DNA of 64,000 bases from NVTR01 sp036480115 (GTDB lineage Bacteria > Pseudomonadota > Alphaproteobacteria > Rhodobacterales > Rhodobacteraceae), in the NCBI GenBank assembly GCA_965224795.1, contig CBDDAE010000001.1:1054001-1118000 (forward strand), read 5' to 3'. Below the pieces are notes generated by a model, which worked only from the letters and a program-made list of their open reading frames with translations, searched no databases and was not told where the DNA came from. The position numbers and the translations under genes were made by a program. This document shows, one piece after another, positions 1-8,302 of the stretch; positions within the stretch are counted from its first letter, which is position 1, and the number at the start of each line of letters is the position of its first letter.

Positions 1-471
1 ATTGCCCGCCGCCTTACCCTTTATGCTTCTTCGGAAGATTGGGCCCTGCAATCGTCACGAAAACTGCACGGTAATGCCCCAAGGGCTGGACAAGGCGGAC
101 AGGATACTTTGGTCAACGGCAGCATAGACAGCATTGATATGTCCGAACTTGGGGAAGATATGTTGGCCCATAGCTATTTTGCCCAGGACAGTTCTGCATT
201 GGCAGACATGATGTCCCTGTTTTGGCAAAACGCCGCCCCACAAAGTCGTTGTGGTCTTGTGCCCAGCCAAGACAATACAACGGCTACCAGGTTCTGGAAA
301 TATGAGCGTGGGCAATGCGCCAGCAAAAATCTGATTGATGTGCTCGTGCATATGAAGCGAGCAAACGTAACAACAGCTCCCCAGGCTAGGTCACTATTGG
401 CCAAAACTACCGAGAACAAGAACGTGTTGGCTGAAATCCAACCTGTGATCCTTAAGATACTTGCCAACTAA
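1..471 (+). CDS. C-terminal part of an alpha/beta hydrolase (DUF900-like), 5' end outside window
   Basis: The reading frame is open from the first base and ends with TAA at 469-471, so this is the last ~156 codons of a longer gene. The start reads IARRLTLYASSEDWAL, followed by LHGNAPRAGQGG and a later GHSYFA-like AHSYFAQDSSALADMM. This run is typical of the C-terminal half of DUF900 alpha/beta hydrolases, where the sequence around LTLYAS and the HSYF motif (probably the catalytic His region) is conserved. The tail WKYERGQCASKNLIDVLVHM is variable and I cannot assign it. It converges with the gene at 474, with only two bases between the stops. Substrate is unknown for this family; family call is from memory of the motif pattern. 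Confidence 0.6.
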   Translation: MARRLTLYASSEDWALQSSRKLHGNAPRAGQGGQDTLVNGSIDSIDMSELGEDMLAHSYFAQDSSALADMMSLFWQNAAPQSRCGLVPSQDNTTATRFWKYERGQCASKNLIDVLVHMKRANVTTAPQARSLLAKTTENKNVLAEIQPVILKILAN

Positions 472-473
472 TC

Positions 474-1400
474 CTACTGTTGGATGTAATCCAGAAACTG
501 CTGGTGTTGCACATCGCGCCGCGCCTCATCTTCCAGTCTGCGGCGTTCACGCTCGGCCGCGCTAACTTGGTTCTGACTTGCTATTTTCCGTCGAAATTCC
601 TGAATTTTTGCGTCCCACTCCGGATTGATTTTGAAAGACCCTACAATAGCCTGAAGATCGGCGCGGTCGCTTTCCCGTCGTTCCGGTGCAATCCAGGCAA
701 AGCGTAAAGAATCCACAACCGTTTGTTGGTGTAATGTACCCATTGTTGGGTCCAGTGGCTCTAGCTGAAACATATACCATGACAGAAATAGGGACTCTTC
801 CACCGGCTGACCTGCCAGCGGATAACGCAATTCAACGATCACCGCATCGTAAAAAATCTTCATCCCCGGTTCGCTTGTTGGAAAGGTGCTTTTGAAAGAT
901 GTCATCAGTGCCTGATCAGGCATTGAACTATCAACAATTGTGCCTGCAGGGCGATCTGTCAAAACCAATTCCTGCAACAGTTGCTGGGTTCCGGACACTT
1001 TGCCCACATGGCAATTTGAATTGCGAAATTGGGTGCGCAGGTCGTTGCGACTTGCCTCATCCTGGGCCAATATCATTTGGGCCAATTGCGGATCAAACCC
1101 CGAAACAACTGAATCAATCCAAAGTATCTGATGCCCCGGCATTATCCGGTATCCGGTGCGCCCATCGGCTGAACGGGCTGTAAAAACCAGCTCATAGTGG
1201 TCTTTGCCACTGCAAGGTTTATTCCAGACTATTTGCCCTTCAACAGCCCAGCTTTGCGGAACATTAACAGTGTAAGCGGCAATCGGTTGTCCAAAACCCT
1301 GATTGTCCATGATTTTGTATTGCTTCATCGCCTCAGCCGATGCCGTACCCACCGACAGGCCAGCAACAACGAACAGTATTATCTGTAAAAATCCCCTCAT
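474..1400 (-). CDS. secreted or periplasmic protein of unknown function
   Basis: A ~308-residue protein. I place the start at 1400 (MRGFLQIIL...) because a GGAGG lies just upstream; an upstream in-frame start at 1418 has no such site. Residues 1-22 form a hydrophobic signal peptide ending in an AxA-type site (GTASAEA). The mature part has two well-separated cysteines (near CSGKDHYELVF and RNSNCHVGK) that could form a disulfide, and a highly charged, probably helical tail rich in R and E (AAERERRRLEDEARRDVQ) that may be a coiled coil. No enzymatic motif is visible. It lies 29 bp downstream of the small membrane protein at 1430-1870 and is probably co-transcribed with it. I do not recognise the family. 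Confidence 0.7.
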   Translation of the reverse strand: MRGFLQIILFVVAGLSVGTASAEAMKQYKIMDNQGFGQPIAAYTVNVPQSWAVEGQIVWNKPCSGKDHYELVFTARSADGRTGYRIMPGHQILWIDSVVSGFDPQLAQMILAQDEASRNDLRTQFRNSNCHVGKVSGTQQLLQELVLTDRPAGTIVDSSMPDQALMTSFKSTFPTSEPGMKIFYDAVIVELRYPLAGQPVEESLFLSWYMFQLEPLDPTMGTLHQQTVVDSLRFAWIAPERRESDRADLQAIVGSFKINPEWDAKIQEFRRKIASQNQVSAAERERRRLEDEARRDVQHQQFLDYIQQ

Positions 1401-1429
1401 AAAACCTCCGTCAAACAATAATACCGGAC

Positions 1430-1870
1430 CTAAATCTCACCGGTCCACATCGGATAAATTAATATATACCCTAAAATTGCCCAGGTGGTCACCAATACGA
1501 AAACCCGGAAAGTAGAATGGTTATCATAATCGCGGGAAAACACCCAATTTTGAACATGGGTTTTTTGGTTATCCTGCGACATTTCCCTAAGATCGGAAAC
1601 TGCAGCGCGTAACCCTCGGTATACTTCCCGAAAGGCGACAATCGTAATGACCGTGTTCACTGAATAGAACCCAAACACCAGAAACCTTGGAATCAAGAAC
1701 GGATTGGCAGAATTGGCAAAAAACACCATTACCCCGACTATCGCTGCATGCGAATACAAAACCCGCAACCACAATGCATCCAGCCTAGTATTCAGCTGTA
1801 GGCTAAGGTTTATCAATTCCTGAAAGCTTAGTGGCGGTTCAGGTTGCGCCGTCCCAATATCCAATGCCAA
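1430..1870 (-). CDS. small integral membrane protein, unknown function
   Basis: This 146-residue protein has an N-terminal amphipathic segment, then three clear hydrophobic helices around residues 43-60 (AAIVGVMVFFANSA), 62-82 (FLIPRFLVFGFYSVNTVITIV) and 120-140 (FVLVTTWAILGYILIYP). A polar charged loop of about 35 residues (RGLRAAVSDLREMSQDNQK) separates helices 2 and 3. No catalytic or binding motif is recognisable. It precedes the secreted protein at 474-1400 in the same direction with a short gap, so the two may form a small envelope-associated unit. Function is not inferable from sequence. Confidence 0.65.
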   Translation of the reverse strand: MALDIGTAQPEPPLSFQELINLSLQLNTRLDALWLRVLYSHAAIVGVMVFFANSANPFLIPRFLVFGFYSVNTVITIVAFREVYRGLRAAVSDLREMSQDNQKTHVQNWVFSRDYDNHSTFRVFVLVTTWAILGYILIYPMWTGEI

Positions 1871-1938
1871 ATCAAATCACCCTATTTCAGAAAATTTTTA
1901 ATCTACTCAACCTTATAAAAAACACCACAATAACCAAA

Positions 1939-1962
1939 GGGCCGCCCCCAATGGGACGGCCC
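1939..1962 (-). terminator. likely bidirectional hairpin terminator
   Basis: GGGCCGCCCC-CAAT-type stem closing with GGGACGGCCC gives a strong G/C stem with one mismatch. It sits 27 bp past the stop of the UshA-like gene. Read on the minus strand it is followed by TTTGG and, further on, a T-rich run; on the plus strand by GGTTTTATT. It separates the UshA-like gene from the downstream membrane-protein gene. Confidence 0.6.
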
Positions 1963-1988
1963 GGTTTTATTACCCAATCCGGATAGGA

Positions 1989-3509
1989 TCAGTTGCCAAC
2001 AGTTTTGATCCGACCTTCAACACCGACAGTCACGCCACCTGATTTGATGATGTAATCGATCACGTCATTGGCCATCAGGTTGCCGTTACCGGCATTGATC
2101 AGCACGTTGCCACCACCAAGGGCGCTATACCCGTCACCACCACCGAGAATGTAGTTGTTAGTGGCCAGCTTGTAGACCGCGTTCTGGTCAATCTCAGCAT
2201 CGCCAACCATCAAGGATGCTACACGCGAACCGGCAGGTGCAGTTGGATCATAAACGTAGGACATGCCCGACACCTGTGGGAAACGACCCGCGCCTTCTTC
2301 CACAGCACTAACACCGTTTTCTATGGCCAGCAGGATTTGCGCGCCGGTCAGCTCTGTCACCACGGTTGCATTGCCAAACGGCAGCTCTGTCATGATGTCT
2401 TTGCGGGTCAGCATTGCACCGGCTTCATAAGTCCGGTCAGCCCGGATACCGCCGCCATTGGAAATAGCCACATCAGCACCGGTTGCATCGCGTAGGGCGT
2501 CAGCAATCAGGTTGCCCATGGCGCTTTCTTCACCGCGCACAACGTTGCGACGCGAATCCATTGCATTGGCCGTGGTGCCAATTTCAATATTCAGGCTTTC
2601 ATCAAGTTGCGCCTGAAACGCATCCACCATGGCCTGGCTTTCAGGGTCTGGCGTCACATCCAAGGTATCAATGAAACGAAAGTTTGGCGTCCAGCGAATG
2701 CGCCGGCGACCATCATCGCGCACGGTGATGCTGATATTGATGTCCACGGGTGACAGGAAACGCCCGTCAATGGATGTTTCCACATAGGCCGTGCGCCCGT
2801 CATATGACGTGGCATAGGAATGGTCATCGCCTGACATGATCACATCAAACGCACCACTGGAGATCAGCAGGGCATCATTGGCCTGATTGGTCTGAACCAC
2901 CGCAACAATGAACTCAGCGCCTTCGTCGCGCGCCGCACCGGCGGCCGCAATGGCGCTATCCACAGTTCCGGCAAATTTCAGATCACCCGAGCTGGTTACA
3001 GTTGGCGTCGTATCCTGTGCCACAGGAATAAGCGCAACTTTCAGGCTGCCATATTCCTTGAACATAGTGCCACCCAGGCCATCCACAGCGGATCCATCGC
3101 CATTGGTGATGTTGATCGCAGCCCACGGGTAATTGGACCCGGCCATTTTTTCCAGAAAGTTATCGACCCCGAAATCAAATTCGTGGTTGCCCGGAACGGC
3201 AATGTCAAACGGCACCAGATTGGTCAGATCAATGGTGTTTTGACCCTTATCAAAACCCGACAGCACTGAGGGTGACAACATATCACCGTCAAAAACATAA
3301 AGCGTGTTCGGGTTGTTGGCGCGTTCAGCGCGGGCAACCGCGTTTAGGCGGGCAAACCCGCCGCGGCCTCTTTCATCAGAAAAATTGTAAACGTCGCCGA
3401 TACCCAGAATTGTTAGTTTGATTGTTTCGGCGTCCTGGGCAAGGACGGGTGTTGCTAGCATGCCGGTGCCCAAAAGCACGGCGGCGAATTGTTTTGTAAG
3501 GCGGTTCAT
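1989..3509 (-). CDS. UshA-like periplasmic metallophosphatase/5'-nucleotidase, diverged metal site
   Basis: About 506 residues with a signal peptide (residues 1-25, ending ATPVLAQD). The N-terminal calcineurin-like metallophosphatase domain shows GDVYNF, VFDGDM and VPGNHEFDFG; the C-terminal 5'-nucleotidase substrate domain shows ISNGGGIRA, LPFGN, GRFPQVSG and GGGDGY. Family members hydrolyse nucleotides or cyclic phosphodiesters in the periplasm. The usual metal-binding D-x-H appears as D-V-Y, the TH motif as TNQ, and the GHSH motif as GDDHSY, so several canonical ligands are replaced while the substrate domain is intact. The start at 3509 has GAGGGGA upstream; the in-frame TTG at 3512 is less likely. 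It may keep altered metal chemistry or have lost hydrolysis. Confidence 0.8.
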   Translation of the reverse strand: MNRLTKQFAAVLLGTGMLATPVLAQDAETIKLTILGIGDVYNFSDERGRGGFARLNAVARAERANNPNTLYVFDGDMLSPSVLSGFDKGQNTIDLTNLVPFDIAVPGNHEFDFGVDNFLEKMAGSNYPWAAINITNGDGSAVDGLGGTMFKEYGSLKVALIPVAQDTTPTVTSSGDLKFAGTVDSAIAAAGAARDEGAEFIVAVVQTNQANDALLISSGAFDVIMSGDDHSYATSYDGRTAYVETSIDGRFLSPVDINISITVRDDGRRRIRWTPNFRFIDTLDVTPDPESQAMVDAFQAQLDESLNIEIGTTANAMDSRRNVVRGEESAMGNLIADALRDATGADVAISNGGGIRADRTYEAGAMLTRKDIMTELPFGNATVVTELTGAQILLAIENGVSAVEEGAGRFPQVSGMSYVYDPTAPAGSRVASLMVGDAEIDQNAVYKLATNNYILGGGDGYSALGGGNVLINAGNGNLMANDVIDYIIKSGGVTVGVEGRIKTVGN

Positions 3510-3658
3510 CAAATAGTCCCCTCTGGCTGTTGATCGCCCATGTTTGCGCTTTTTGCGGCAAGAGTCAAAGCCAAGCGCAATAAATTTATAGGGAATTTTA
3601 CTGGCATATGCCCCGGACCGCTATTGACCAACAATGTCCCAACAGGCATGTGACCTCC

Positions 3659-3997
3659 ATGTTAATCTACAAGATATTTCGCGGATCTGAATGGGCCCAA
3701 TTTCAGGCGGCTGGCAGTACCCGAGGTGCGCCGATTGATCTTGAGGACGGCTATATTCATTTTTCCACCGGCGCGACGGTGGCACAAACTGCGCAGAAAT
3801 ATTTTACCGGTGTGGACGGATTGGTCCTACTAGTGCTTGATTCTGAAGATTTCGGTAAATACCTGAAATGGGAACCGGCGCGCGAAGGCGTATTGTTCCC
3901 GCATCTGTACCGCGCTTTGCGGATGCAAGACGTGATGTGGCATGCCCAATTGCCACTTGGCAAGAATGGCCATGTCTTTCCCGATGGCGTCGTATGA
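3659..3997 (+). CDS. DUF952 family protein
   Basis: A 112-residue protein beginning MLIYKIF at 3659; the longer open frame from 3608 adds residues atypical of the family. DUF952 hallmarks are present: a Y-K-I start, the DGYIHFSTG motif, AQKYF and a C-terminal FPHLYRAL segment. The family adopts a small ADP-ribosyltransferase-like fold, but no function has been established that I know of. Its stop overlaps the pyrD start as ATGA (3994-3997), so translation of the two is probably coupled. The gene is divergent from the UshA-like gene, and the 149-bp gap between them must hold both promoters; an A/T-rich stretch near 3580-3600 is a plausible -10 region. Confidence 0.85.
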   Translation: MLIYKIFRGSEWAQFQAAGSTRGAPIDLEDGYIHFSTGATVAQTAQKYFTGVDGLVLLVLDSEDFGKYLKWEPAREGVLFPHLYRALRMQDVMWHAQLPLGKNGHVFPDGVV

Positions 3998-5052
3998 GCC
4001 GGCTTGAAAATGTCAGCCTTGCACTGTTGCGCTGTTTTGACCCTGAAACTGCCCATGGCCTGGCGTTGAAAGCCCTGAACACCGGAATATTGCCCCTACC
4101 CGGCCCGATCTCAACGCCGCGCCTGGCCACCACATTAGCGGGCATAGCTTTGCCCAACCCCGTCGGGCTGGCCGCCGGGTTCGACAAAAACGCCACCGCA
4201 GCAAACCAGCTGTCACGCGCCGGGTTCGGGTTCATTGAACTGGGGGCCGCCACGCCGTACCCGCAACCGGGCAACCCCGGTCCACGGCTGTTTCGACTGC
4301 CCCAGGACCGCGCCGCAATCAACCGCTTTGGCTTTAATAATGACGGTATGGACGCCATAGTAGATCGCTTATCGAAACGTAAACCCGGCATTGCCGTCGG
4401 GCTAAATCTGGGGGCCAACAAAGACAGCACAGACTGCGCGCTCGATTACAGTAAGGTGCTGCAATGCTGCGCTGAGCATGTGGATTTTGTGACTGTCAAC
4501 GTATCATCGCCAAACACCGAAAAGTTGCGCGAACTGCAAGGCAAAGCCGCCCTAAGCGCATTGCTAAGCGATGTCATCAACACTCGTAACGCGCAGCCAA
4601 AGCGCATCCCGGTTTTTCTGAAAATTGCCCCGGATCTGACAGATCAAGAACTGGCAGAAATTACGGATGTTGCCCTTAGCAGCAATATTGACGCAATTAT
4701 CGCAACCAACACCACCCTGTCGCGCGACAAGCTAAACAGCCCGCGGCGTTTGGAAAAGGGTGGCTTGTCTGGCGCACCATTATTTGAAAAATCCACCCGG
4801 GTTCTGGCTCGGCTGTACCAGTTAAGCGACGGAAAACTGCCCCTGATTGGGGTCGGTGGCATTGGCTCTGCAGCCGATGCCTATGCCAAAATTAAAGCCG
4901 GTGCCAGCGCGGTTCAGCTCTATACCGCGATGGTTTTTCAAGGCATCTCACTGGCCGCCCGGATTGCACAGGAACTGGATTCTTTGCTGGCCCGGGATGG
5001 CTATGACAATGTAATAGACGCAGTCGGTACTGAAACAGGAAAATGGTTATGA
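3994..5052 (+). CDS. pyrD: dihydroorotate dehydrogenase (quinone), class 2
   Basis: PyrD oxidises dihydroorotate to orotate with FMN and passes electrons to quinone at the inner membrane, the fourth step of UMP synthesis. The 352-residue length fits the class 2 enzyme. Signatures in order: an N-terminal membrane-association helix region (LENVSLALLRCF), GLAAGFDKNA, FIELGAATPYPQPGNP, INRFGFNNDG, VNVSSPNT carrying the class 2 catalytic serine, ATNTT, GGLSGAPL and the FMN-phosphate loop GVGGIGSAADA. The start at 3994 overlaps the DUF952 stop, and its own stop overlaps the next gene's start at 5049, making a tightly coupled trio. An upstream in-frame start at 3868 is rejected because it lies inside DUF952. 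Confidence 0.96.
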   Translation: MSRLENVSLALLRCFDPETAHGLALKALNTGILPLPGPISTPRLATTLAGIALPNPVGLAAGFDKNATAANQLSRAGFGFIELGAATPYPQPGNPGPRLFRLPQDRAAINRFGFNNDGMDAIVDRLSKRKPGIAVGLNLGANKDSTDCALDYSKVLQCCAEHVDFVTVNVSSPNTEKLRELQGKAALSALLSDVINTRNAQPKRIPVFLKIAPDLTDQELAEITDVALSSNIDAIIATNTTLSRDKLNSPRRLEKGGLSGAPLFEKSTRVLARLYQLSDGKLPLIGVGGIGSAADAYAKIKAGASAVQLYTAMVFQGISLAARIAQELDSLLARDGYDNVIDAVGTETGKWL

Positions 5053-5393
5053 GCATCACAATATGGCACAACCCACGTTGTTCTTCTTCCCGCAAAGCAT
5101 TGGAACTATTGCAACAAAACGGTTGTGATCCAGTAGTAAGGCTGTATCTGACAGACCCGCCCAGTGTTGCCGAAATCAATGATATCCAACAAAAGCTAAA
5201 CCAGCCCGTCAGCAGCTTTACCCGCAGCAATGAGGCTATTTATAGTGAACTCGGATTAGCTGAAACCAGCGAAAATACCATTTTAGCCGCAGCAATTTCC
5301 GCCCATCCGGTCCTGCTGCAGCGCCCCATTGTTGTGTCTAAAACCAATGCCGCCATCGGCCGCCCACCTGAAACCGTGCTTTCTATTCTCTAA
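5049..5393 (+). CDS. ArsC/YfgD-family arsenate reductase-like protein
   Basis: A 114-residue thioredoxin-fold protein starting at 5049 (MSITIW), with ATGA overlap to pyrD; a start at 5043 is also possible. The active-site motif HNPRCSSSRKAL gives the catalytic Cys at position 11. The three arginines that bind oxyanion in glutaredoxin-coupled ArsC appear to be kept: FTRSNEAIYSELGL, LLQRPIVV and IGRPPE. The protein matches the YfgD subgroup, whose arsenate activity is less certain than that of plasmid ArsC. There is no arsenite pump or ArsR gene nearby, so a general redox or housekeeping role is as likely as arsenic resistance. Confidence 0.85.
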   Translation: MSITIWHNPRCSSSRKALELLQQNGCDPVVRLYLTDPPSVAEINDIQQKLNQPVSSFTRSNEAIYSELGLAETSENTILAAAISAHPVLLQRPIVVSKTNAAIGRPPETVLSIL

Positions 5394-5434
5394 AGCTATT
5401 CTTCTTTTAAAAGCACCTCCCTAGCGGAGCGGAT

Positions 5435-5479
5435 GTCACCTCTGGTGACCCCTAAGAATCTCTTGCGCCCATTGGGCGC
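5435..5479. terminator. two adjacent hairpins between convergent genes
   Basis: GTCACC-TCT-GGTGAC (5435-5449) and GCGCCC-ATT-GGGCGC (5465-5479) are two perfect 6-bp stems in the 86-bp gap between the convergent ArsC-like and MATE genes. The second abuts the MATE stop codon. There is no clear T-run, so a terminator role is inferred from position only. Confidence 0.4.
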
Positions 5480-6799
5480 TCATTTCTTATCCGCCAGCGC
5501 CTCCAGCGCCAAATATCCCCAACCCAATGTCACAGCCCGGGTGATGTTCAACACCATTAGCGCCATCCACAACCCGTGGTTTTGGTAAACTGGCACTAGC
5601 AAAAATAACGCCGCCACATAAACCACCCCCGAAAGCGCCATAGCATTGCGCATCTGCCGTGACCGGGTCGCTCCAATGTAAATTCCGTCCAGCATCCAGG
5701 ACGCAATGCCAATAAGCGGTGCCGCCACCACCCAGGGCAGGTAGACCCGCGCCTCAGCTCGCACCTCAGGCGCGGTGCTCATCACATCAATCAACCATGG
5801 CCCCCCAATCAGAAAAAACAACGCAATCGGAACCGCCAAGCCAACACCCCATTGTGACGTGATCACCGCCGCCCGGCGCAATTGGGCCCGGTTGCGCGCT
5901 CCCAGCGCCATGCCCACCAAGGCTTCGGCAGCAAAGGCAAACCCGTCCAGCGCATAGGCCATTATTTCCAGAAATTGCAGGATCACCTGATTGGCCGCCA
6001 GTGTCACATCGCCAAACCGCGCACCCAAAAACAGAAACGCTGTGAAACTGCCTTGTAAGATAATCGATCGCCACATGATATCGCTGTTCACCGACATCAT
6101 CCGCTTAATACGAACCCGGTCAAAAATCCGTGGCCAATCGCGCCACTGGTCCCCCAGAAACGCAGATCGGCACAGCCACAAACCCAAAAACAGCCCGCTC
6201 CATTCGGCGATCAATGTCGCCACCGCAACCCCACCAACCCCCCAGCCAAGCCCCAGCACAAACCACAGATCCAGCCCGATATTCAGCCCGTTCATCCATA
6301 ACTGCAAAACCAGAACCGCTCGGGTGCGCTCGGTGGCAATTAGCCACCCGGTGACCGCAAACAACGATATTGTCGCCGGGGCTCCCCAGATACGGATGCC
6401 CAAATAAGTCTGGGCCAGGTTTTCGACCTCTTGTGATGCCGGGGCTGCTGCAAACGCCAGCCAGAACACCAGACCCTGGGTCAGAACAAAAAATACCCCC
6501 GCTGTGGCACCAATCATCAGTGCGCGCATTAGTAACGCACCGCTTTCGGACTCATCCCCCGCCCCAACAGCCTGCGCCACTAACCCAGTTGTGCCCATCC
6601 GCAAGAATCCGAATATCCAGTAAATCGCCGCCAGAATTATCGCACCAATGCCAACCGCCCCAATCGGCGCCGCCAGCCCCATCTGTCCCACAACACCGGT
6701 ATCCACCGCCCCAAGAATTGGCACAGTGGCATTGGACAACACGATCGGCAGGGCAATTTTCAGAACTCGTTTATGGGTTATTGGCGCAACGTCAACCAT
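5480..6799 (-). CDS. MATE-family efflux transporter (DinF/NorM-like)
   Basis: This 439-residue protein has about 12 hydrophobic helices in the two-fold MATE arrangement. The N-terminal signature ALPIVLSNATVPILGAVDTG and the VGQMG loop are typical of the DinF-like branch, as is the later LAANQVILQF. MATE proteins export cationic or amphipathic compounds using Na+ or H+ gradients. It is the last gene of a three-gene unit: its start (6799) overlaps the end of the thioesterase at 6792 by 8 bp. The association with two hot-dog thioesterases and a divergent MerR regulator suggests a detoxification or acyl-metabolite export role; the substrate is unknown. Confidence 0.93.
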   Translation of the reverse strand: MVDVAPITHKRVLKIALPIVLSNATVPILGAVDTGVVGQMGLAAPIGAVGIGAIILAAIYWIFGFLRMGTTGLVAQAVGAGDESESGALLMRALMIGATAGVFFVLTQGLVFWLAFAAAPASQEVENLAQTYLGIRIWGAPATISLFAVTGWLIATERTRAVLVLQLWMNGLNIGLDLWFVLGLGWGVGGVAVATLIAEWSGLFLGLWLCRSAFLGDQWRDWPRIFDRVRIKRMMSVNSDIMWRSIILQGSFTAFLFLGARFGDVTLAANQVILQFLEIMAYALDGFAFAAEALVGMALGARNRAQLRRAAVITSQWGVGLAVPIALFFLIGGPWLIDVMSTAPEVRAEARVYLPWVVAAPLIGIASWMLDGIYIGATRSRQMRNAMALSGVVYVAALFLLVPVYQNHGLWMALMVLNITRAVTLGWGYLALEALADKK

Positions 6800-7301
6800 C
6801 CCGGTTGGGCATCAAAAAATGGCCAGTCGCCTGGGCAAACAAGCGCGATCTGTTATCCTGCCACGCCTCCACATGCACGCTTGCATAGCGCCGCCCTGAA
6901 CGATTGACGCGCGCCCGTGCATAGGCATCCCTTGGCAGGCCCGTGCGCAGATAATCCACAGAAAAATCAATGGTTTTGGGTAGTCTTGGTAGCGGTTTCT
7001 CTTCCAGACTGGCGGGATCAATTCGCCCGGCTTCAATATCTTCCCAAAGAAAGGACCAGCTTAATTCAATTATCGCAGCTACTTCCAGAAAAGCCGCCGT
7101 CGCCCCGCCATGTAAAGCCGGCAACATTGGATTTCCTATCAGTTTTTTGTCAAACGGCAGCGTCGCCGTCAATTCATCGCCGCGCCGGGCAAAATCAATG
7201 CCTAAAAACTGGATGAACGGCACCCCTGACACTAGCGCATTCAACGCGGCGTCGCGCCGTTGCTTTATAACCTGAACGGCTTCCGGGCGCGCACGGCTCA
7301 T
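6792..7301 (-). CDS. PaaI-type hot-dog thioesterase (first of pair by position)
   Basis: A 169-residue single hot-dog domain protein. The active-site helix appears as LPALHGGATAAFLEVAAI, matching the HGG(A)xxxxxD/E pattern of PaaI thioesterases but with Glu where the neighbour has Asp. Downstream strands TIDFSVDYLRTGLPRDAYAR follow the usual 'xVxYLRP' element. Such enzymes hydrolyse acyl- or aryl-CoA thioesters. There is a longer insertion (residues ~85-105, WEDIEAGRIDPASLEEKPLP) than in the paralogue. It overlaps its neighbours on both sides (8 bp with MATE, 4 bp with the upstream thioesterase), so the three genes are translationally coupled. Confidence 0.88.
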   Translation of the reverse strand: MSRARPEAVQVIKQRRDAALNALVSGVPFIQFLGIDFARRGDELTATLPFDKKLIGNPMLPALHGGATAAFLEVAAIIELSWSFLWEDIEAGRIDPASLEEKPLPRLPKTIDFSVDYLRTGLPRDAYARARVNRSGRRYASVHVEAWQDNRSRLFAQATGHFLMPNRDG

Positions 7302-7723
7302 TTACTTTTCCCCACAGTAAAGGCCCCGGTCGCCGTAGCAACCGGCCGGTCTCGGTCATCATCCATGGCCGTTGCCCGAATAAAAGCGACTGATTTTGTA
7401 ATGTGATAACATTCAGCCCGCGCACAAATCGCCTGCCCGGGAGTGGCCGCACGCATATAGTCAATTCGAAGGTCCAGTGTTGCCGTACCCTGCGGGCCAT
7501 CTGGGTGGCTCATTACGGCCGCACCTGCACAGGTATCCATCAGCGCCGAGACTGCTCCCCCATGGATAACGCTTGTTTCGGGATCGCCCACCAAATCGGC
7601 GCGATAAGGCAGCCGCAGTTCAACCGTCCCTTGCGCATAATCCACTAATTCCAGACCCAGCGCTTTCGAATAAGGCAAAGCCTCCAAAAAAATGCGGCCT
7701 ATTTTTTCCTGCTGATCTTGCAT
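7298..7723 (-). CDS. PaaI-type hot-dog thioesterase
   Basis: A 141-residue hot-dog protein with the canonical active-site helix VIHGGAVSALMDTCAGAA, in which the Asp is the likely general base or nucleophile. The following LDLRIDYMRAATPGQAICA matches the family's substrate-tunnel strand. It is the promoter-proximal gene of the thioesterase-thioesterase-MATE unit and overlaps the next gene by 4 bp. It is only distantly similar to its neighbour, so the pair may form a heteromer or act on different acyl-CoAs. A MerR regulator is transcribed divergently from the 144-bp gap at 7724-7867 and is the natural candidate regulator. Confidence 0.9.
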   Translation of the reverse strand: MQDQQEKIGRIFLEALPYSKALGLELVDYAQGTVELRLPYRADLVGDPETSVIHGGAVSALMDTCAGAAVMSHPDGPQGTATLDLRIDYMRAATPGQAICARAECYHITKSVAFIRATAMDDDRDRPVATATGAFTVGKSK

Positions 7724-7867
7724 GCCGCGTCATCCTTTGCCCTTTTGCCAGTTATTGGCCCTGGCCCTGGCCATCGCAAGCGATTCTTTGAAACACGCAT
7801 CCGCCAACACCGATGTTATTTGAACCCCGGCAATGATTTGGTTACTCTGATGGCAAGGAGACTAATT

Positions 7868-8239
7868 TTGGCTAACGACGACCGTTTAACATTCAAAGAA
7901 ATGTGCGCCGAATTTGACGTAACACCGCGTACCTTGCGGTACTATGAATACATTGAGCTTCTGCAACCTGACAAAGAGGCCCGCAGCCGGTTTTATACCG
8001 CGCGCGAAATTGGTCGGATGAAATTAATCATGCGGGGCCGACGGTTTGGGTTTTCTTTGGAAGAAATCCGCCAATGGCTGGAAATGTATGAGCCTGACAG
8101 CTCGGATATACAGATGGAATACTGGATAGAGCGGGCTGAGCGGCAATTGATTGAACTAAAGAAACAAAGCGTTGAATTGAATTCAACCATCACCGAACTT
8201 GAAGACCTAAAGAATGAATCTGTAAAAAGTCTGACCTGA
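7868..8239 (+). CDS. MerR-family transcriptional regulator
   Basis: A ~123-residue regulator. I choose the TTG start at 7868 because AAGGAGA lies 8 bp before it; an ATG at 7850 lacks a site and overlaps that sequence. The N-terminal winged helix carries LTFKEMCAEFDVTPRTLRYYE, then the second HTH-like element SRFYTAREIGRMKLIMRGRR and FGFSLEEIRQWL. The C-terminus is a long dimerisation helix (residues ~75-115). There are no conserved cysteines for metal sensing, so it resembles the acyl-CoA/fatty-acid type of MerR regulators (LiuR-like) more than metal sensors. It is divergent from the thioesterase/MATE operon and about 40% similar by eye to the second MerR at 8440. Confidence 0.9.
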   Translation: MANDDRLTFKEMCAEFDVTPRTLRYYEYIELLQPDKEARSRFYTAREIGRMKLIMRGRRFGFSLEEIRQWLEMYEPDSSDIQMEYWIERAERQLIELKKQSVELNSTITELEDLKNESVKSLT

Positions 8240-8302
8240 ACCCCTGATTTACTGGCCTATTTGCAAACATTCGATTTGGCGCCCAAATAATGTTGCGCCT
8301 GC

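Noticed and set aside
3804..4430. 208-codon minus-strand frame
   Set aside because: It is antisense to DUF952 and pyrD, which have clear motifs.
5049..5393. An arsenic-resistance operon
   Set aside because: No ArsR regulator or arsenite exporter is present; the MATE gene is convergent and the protein fits the YfgD housekeeping subgroup.
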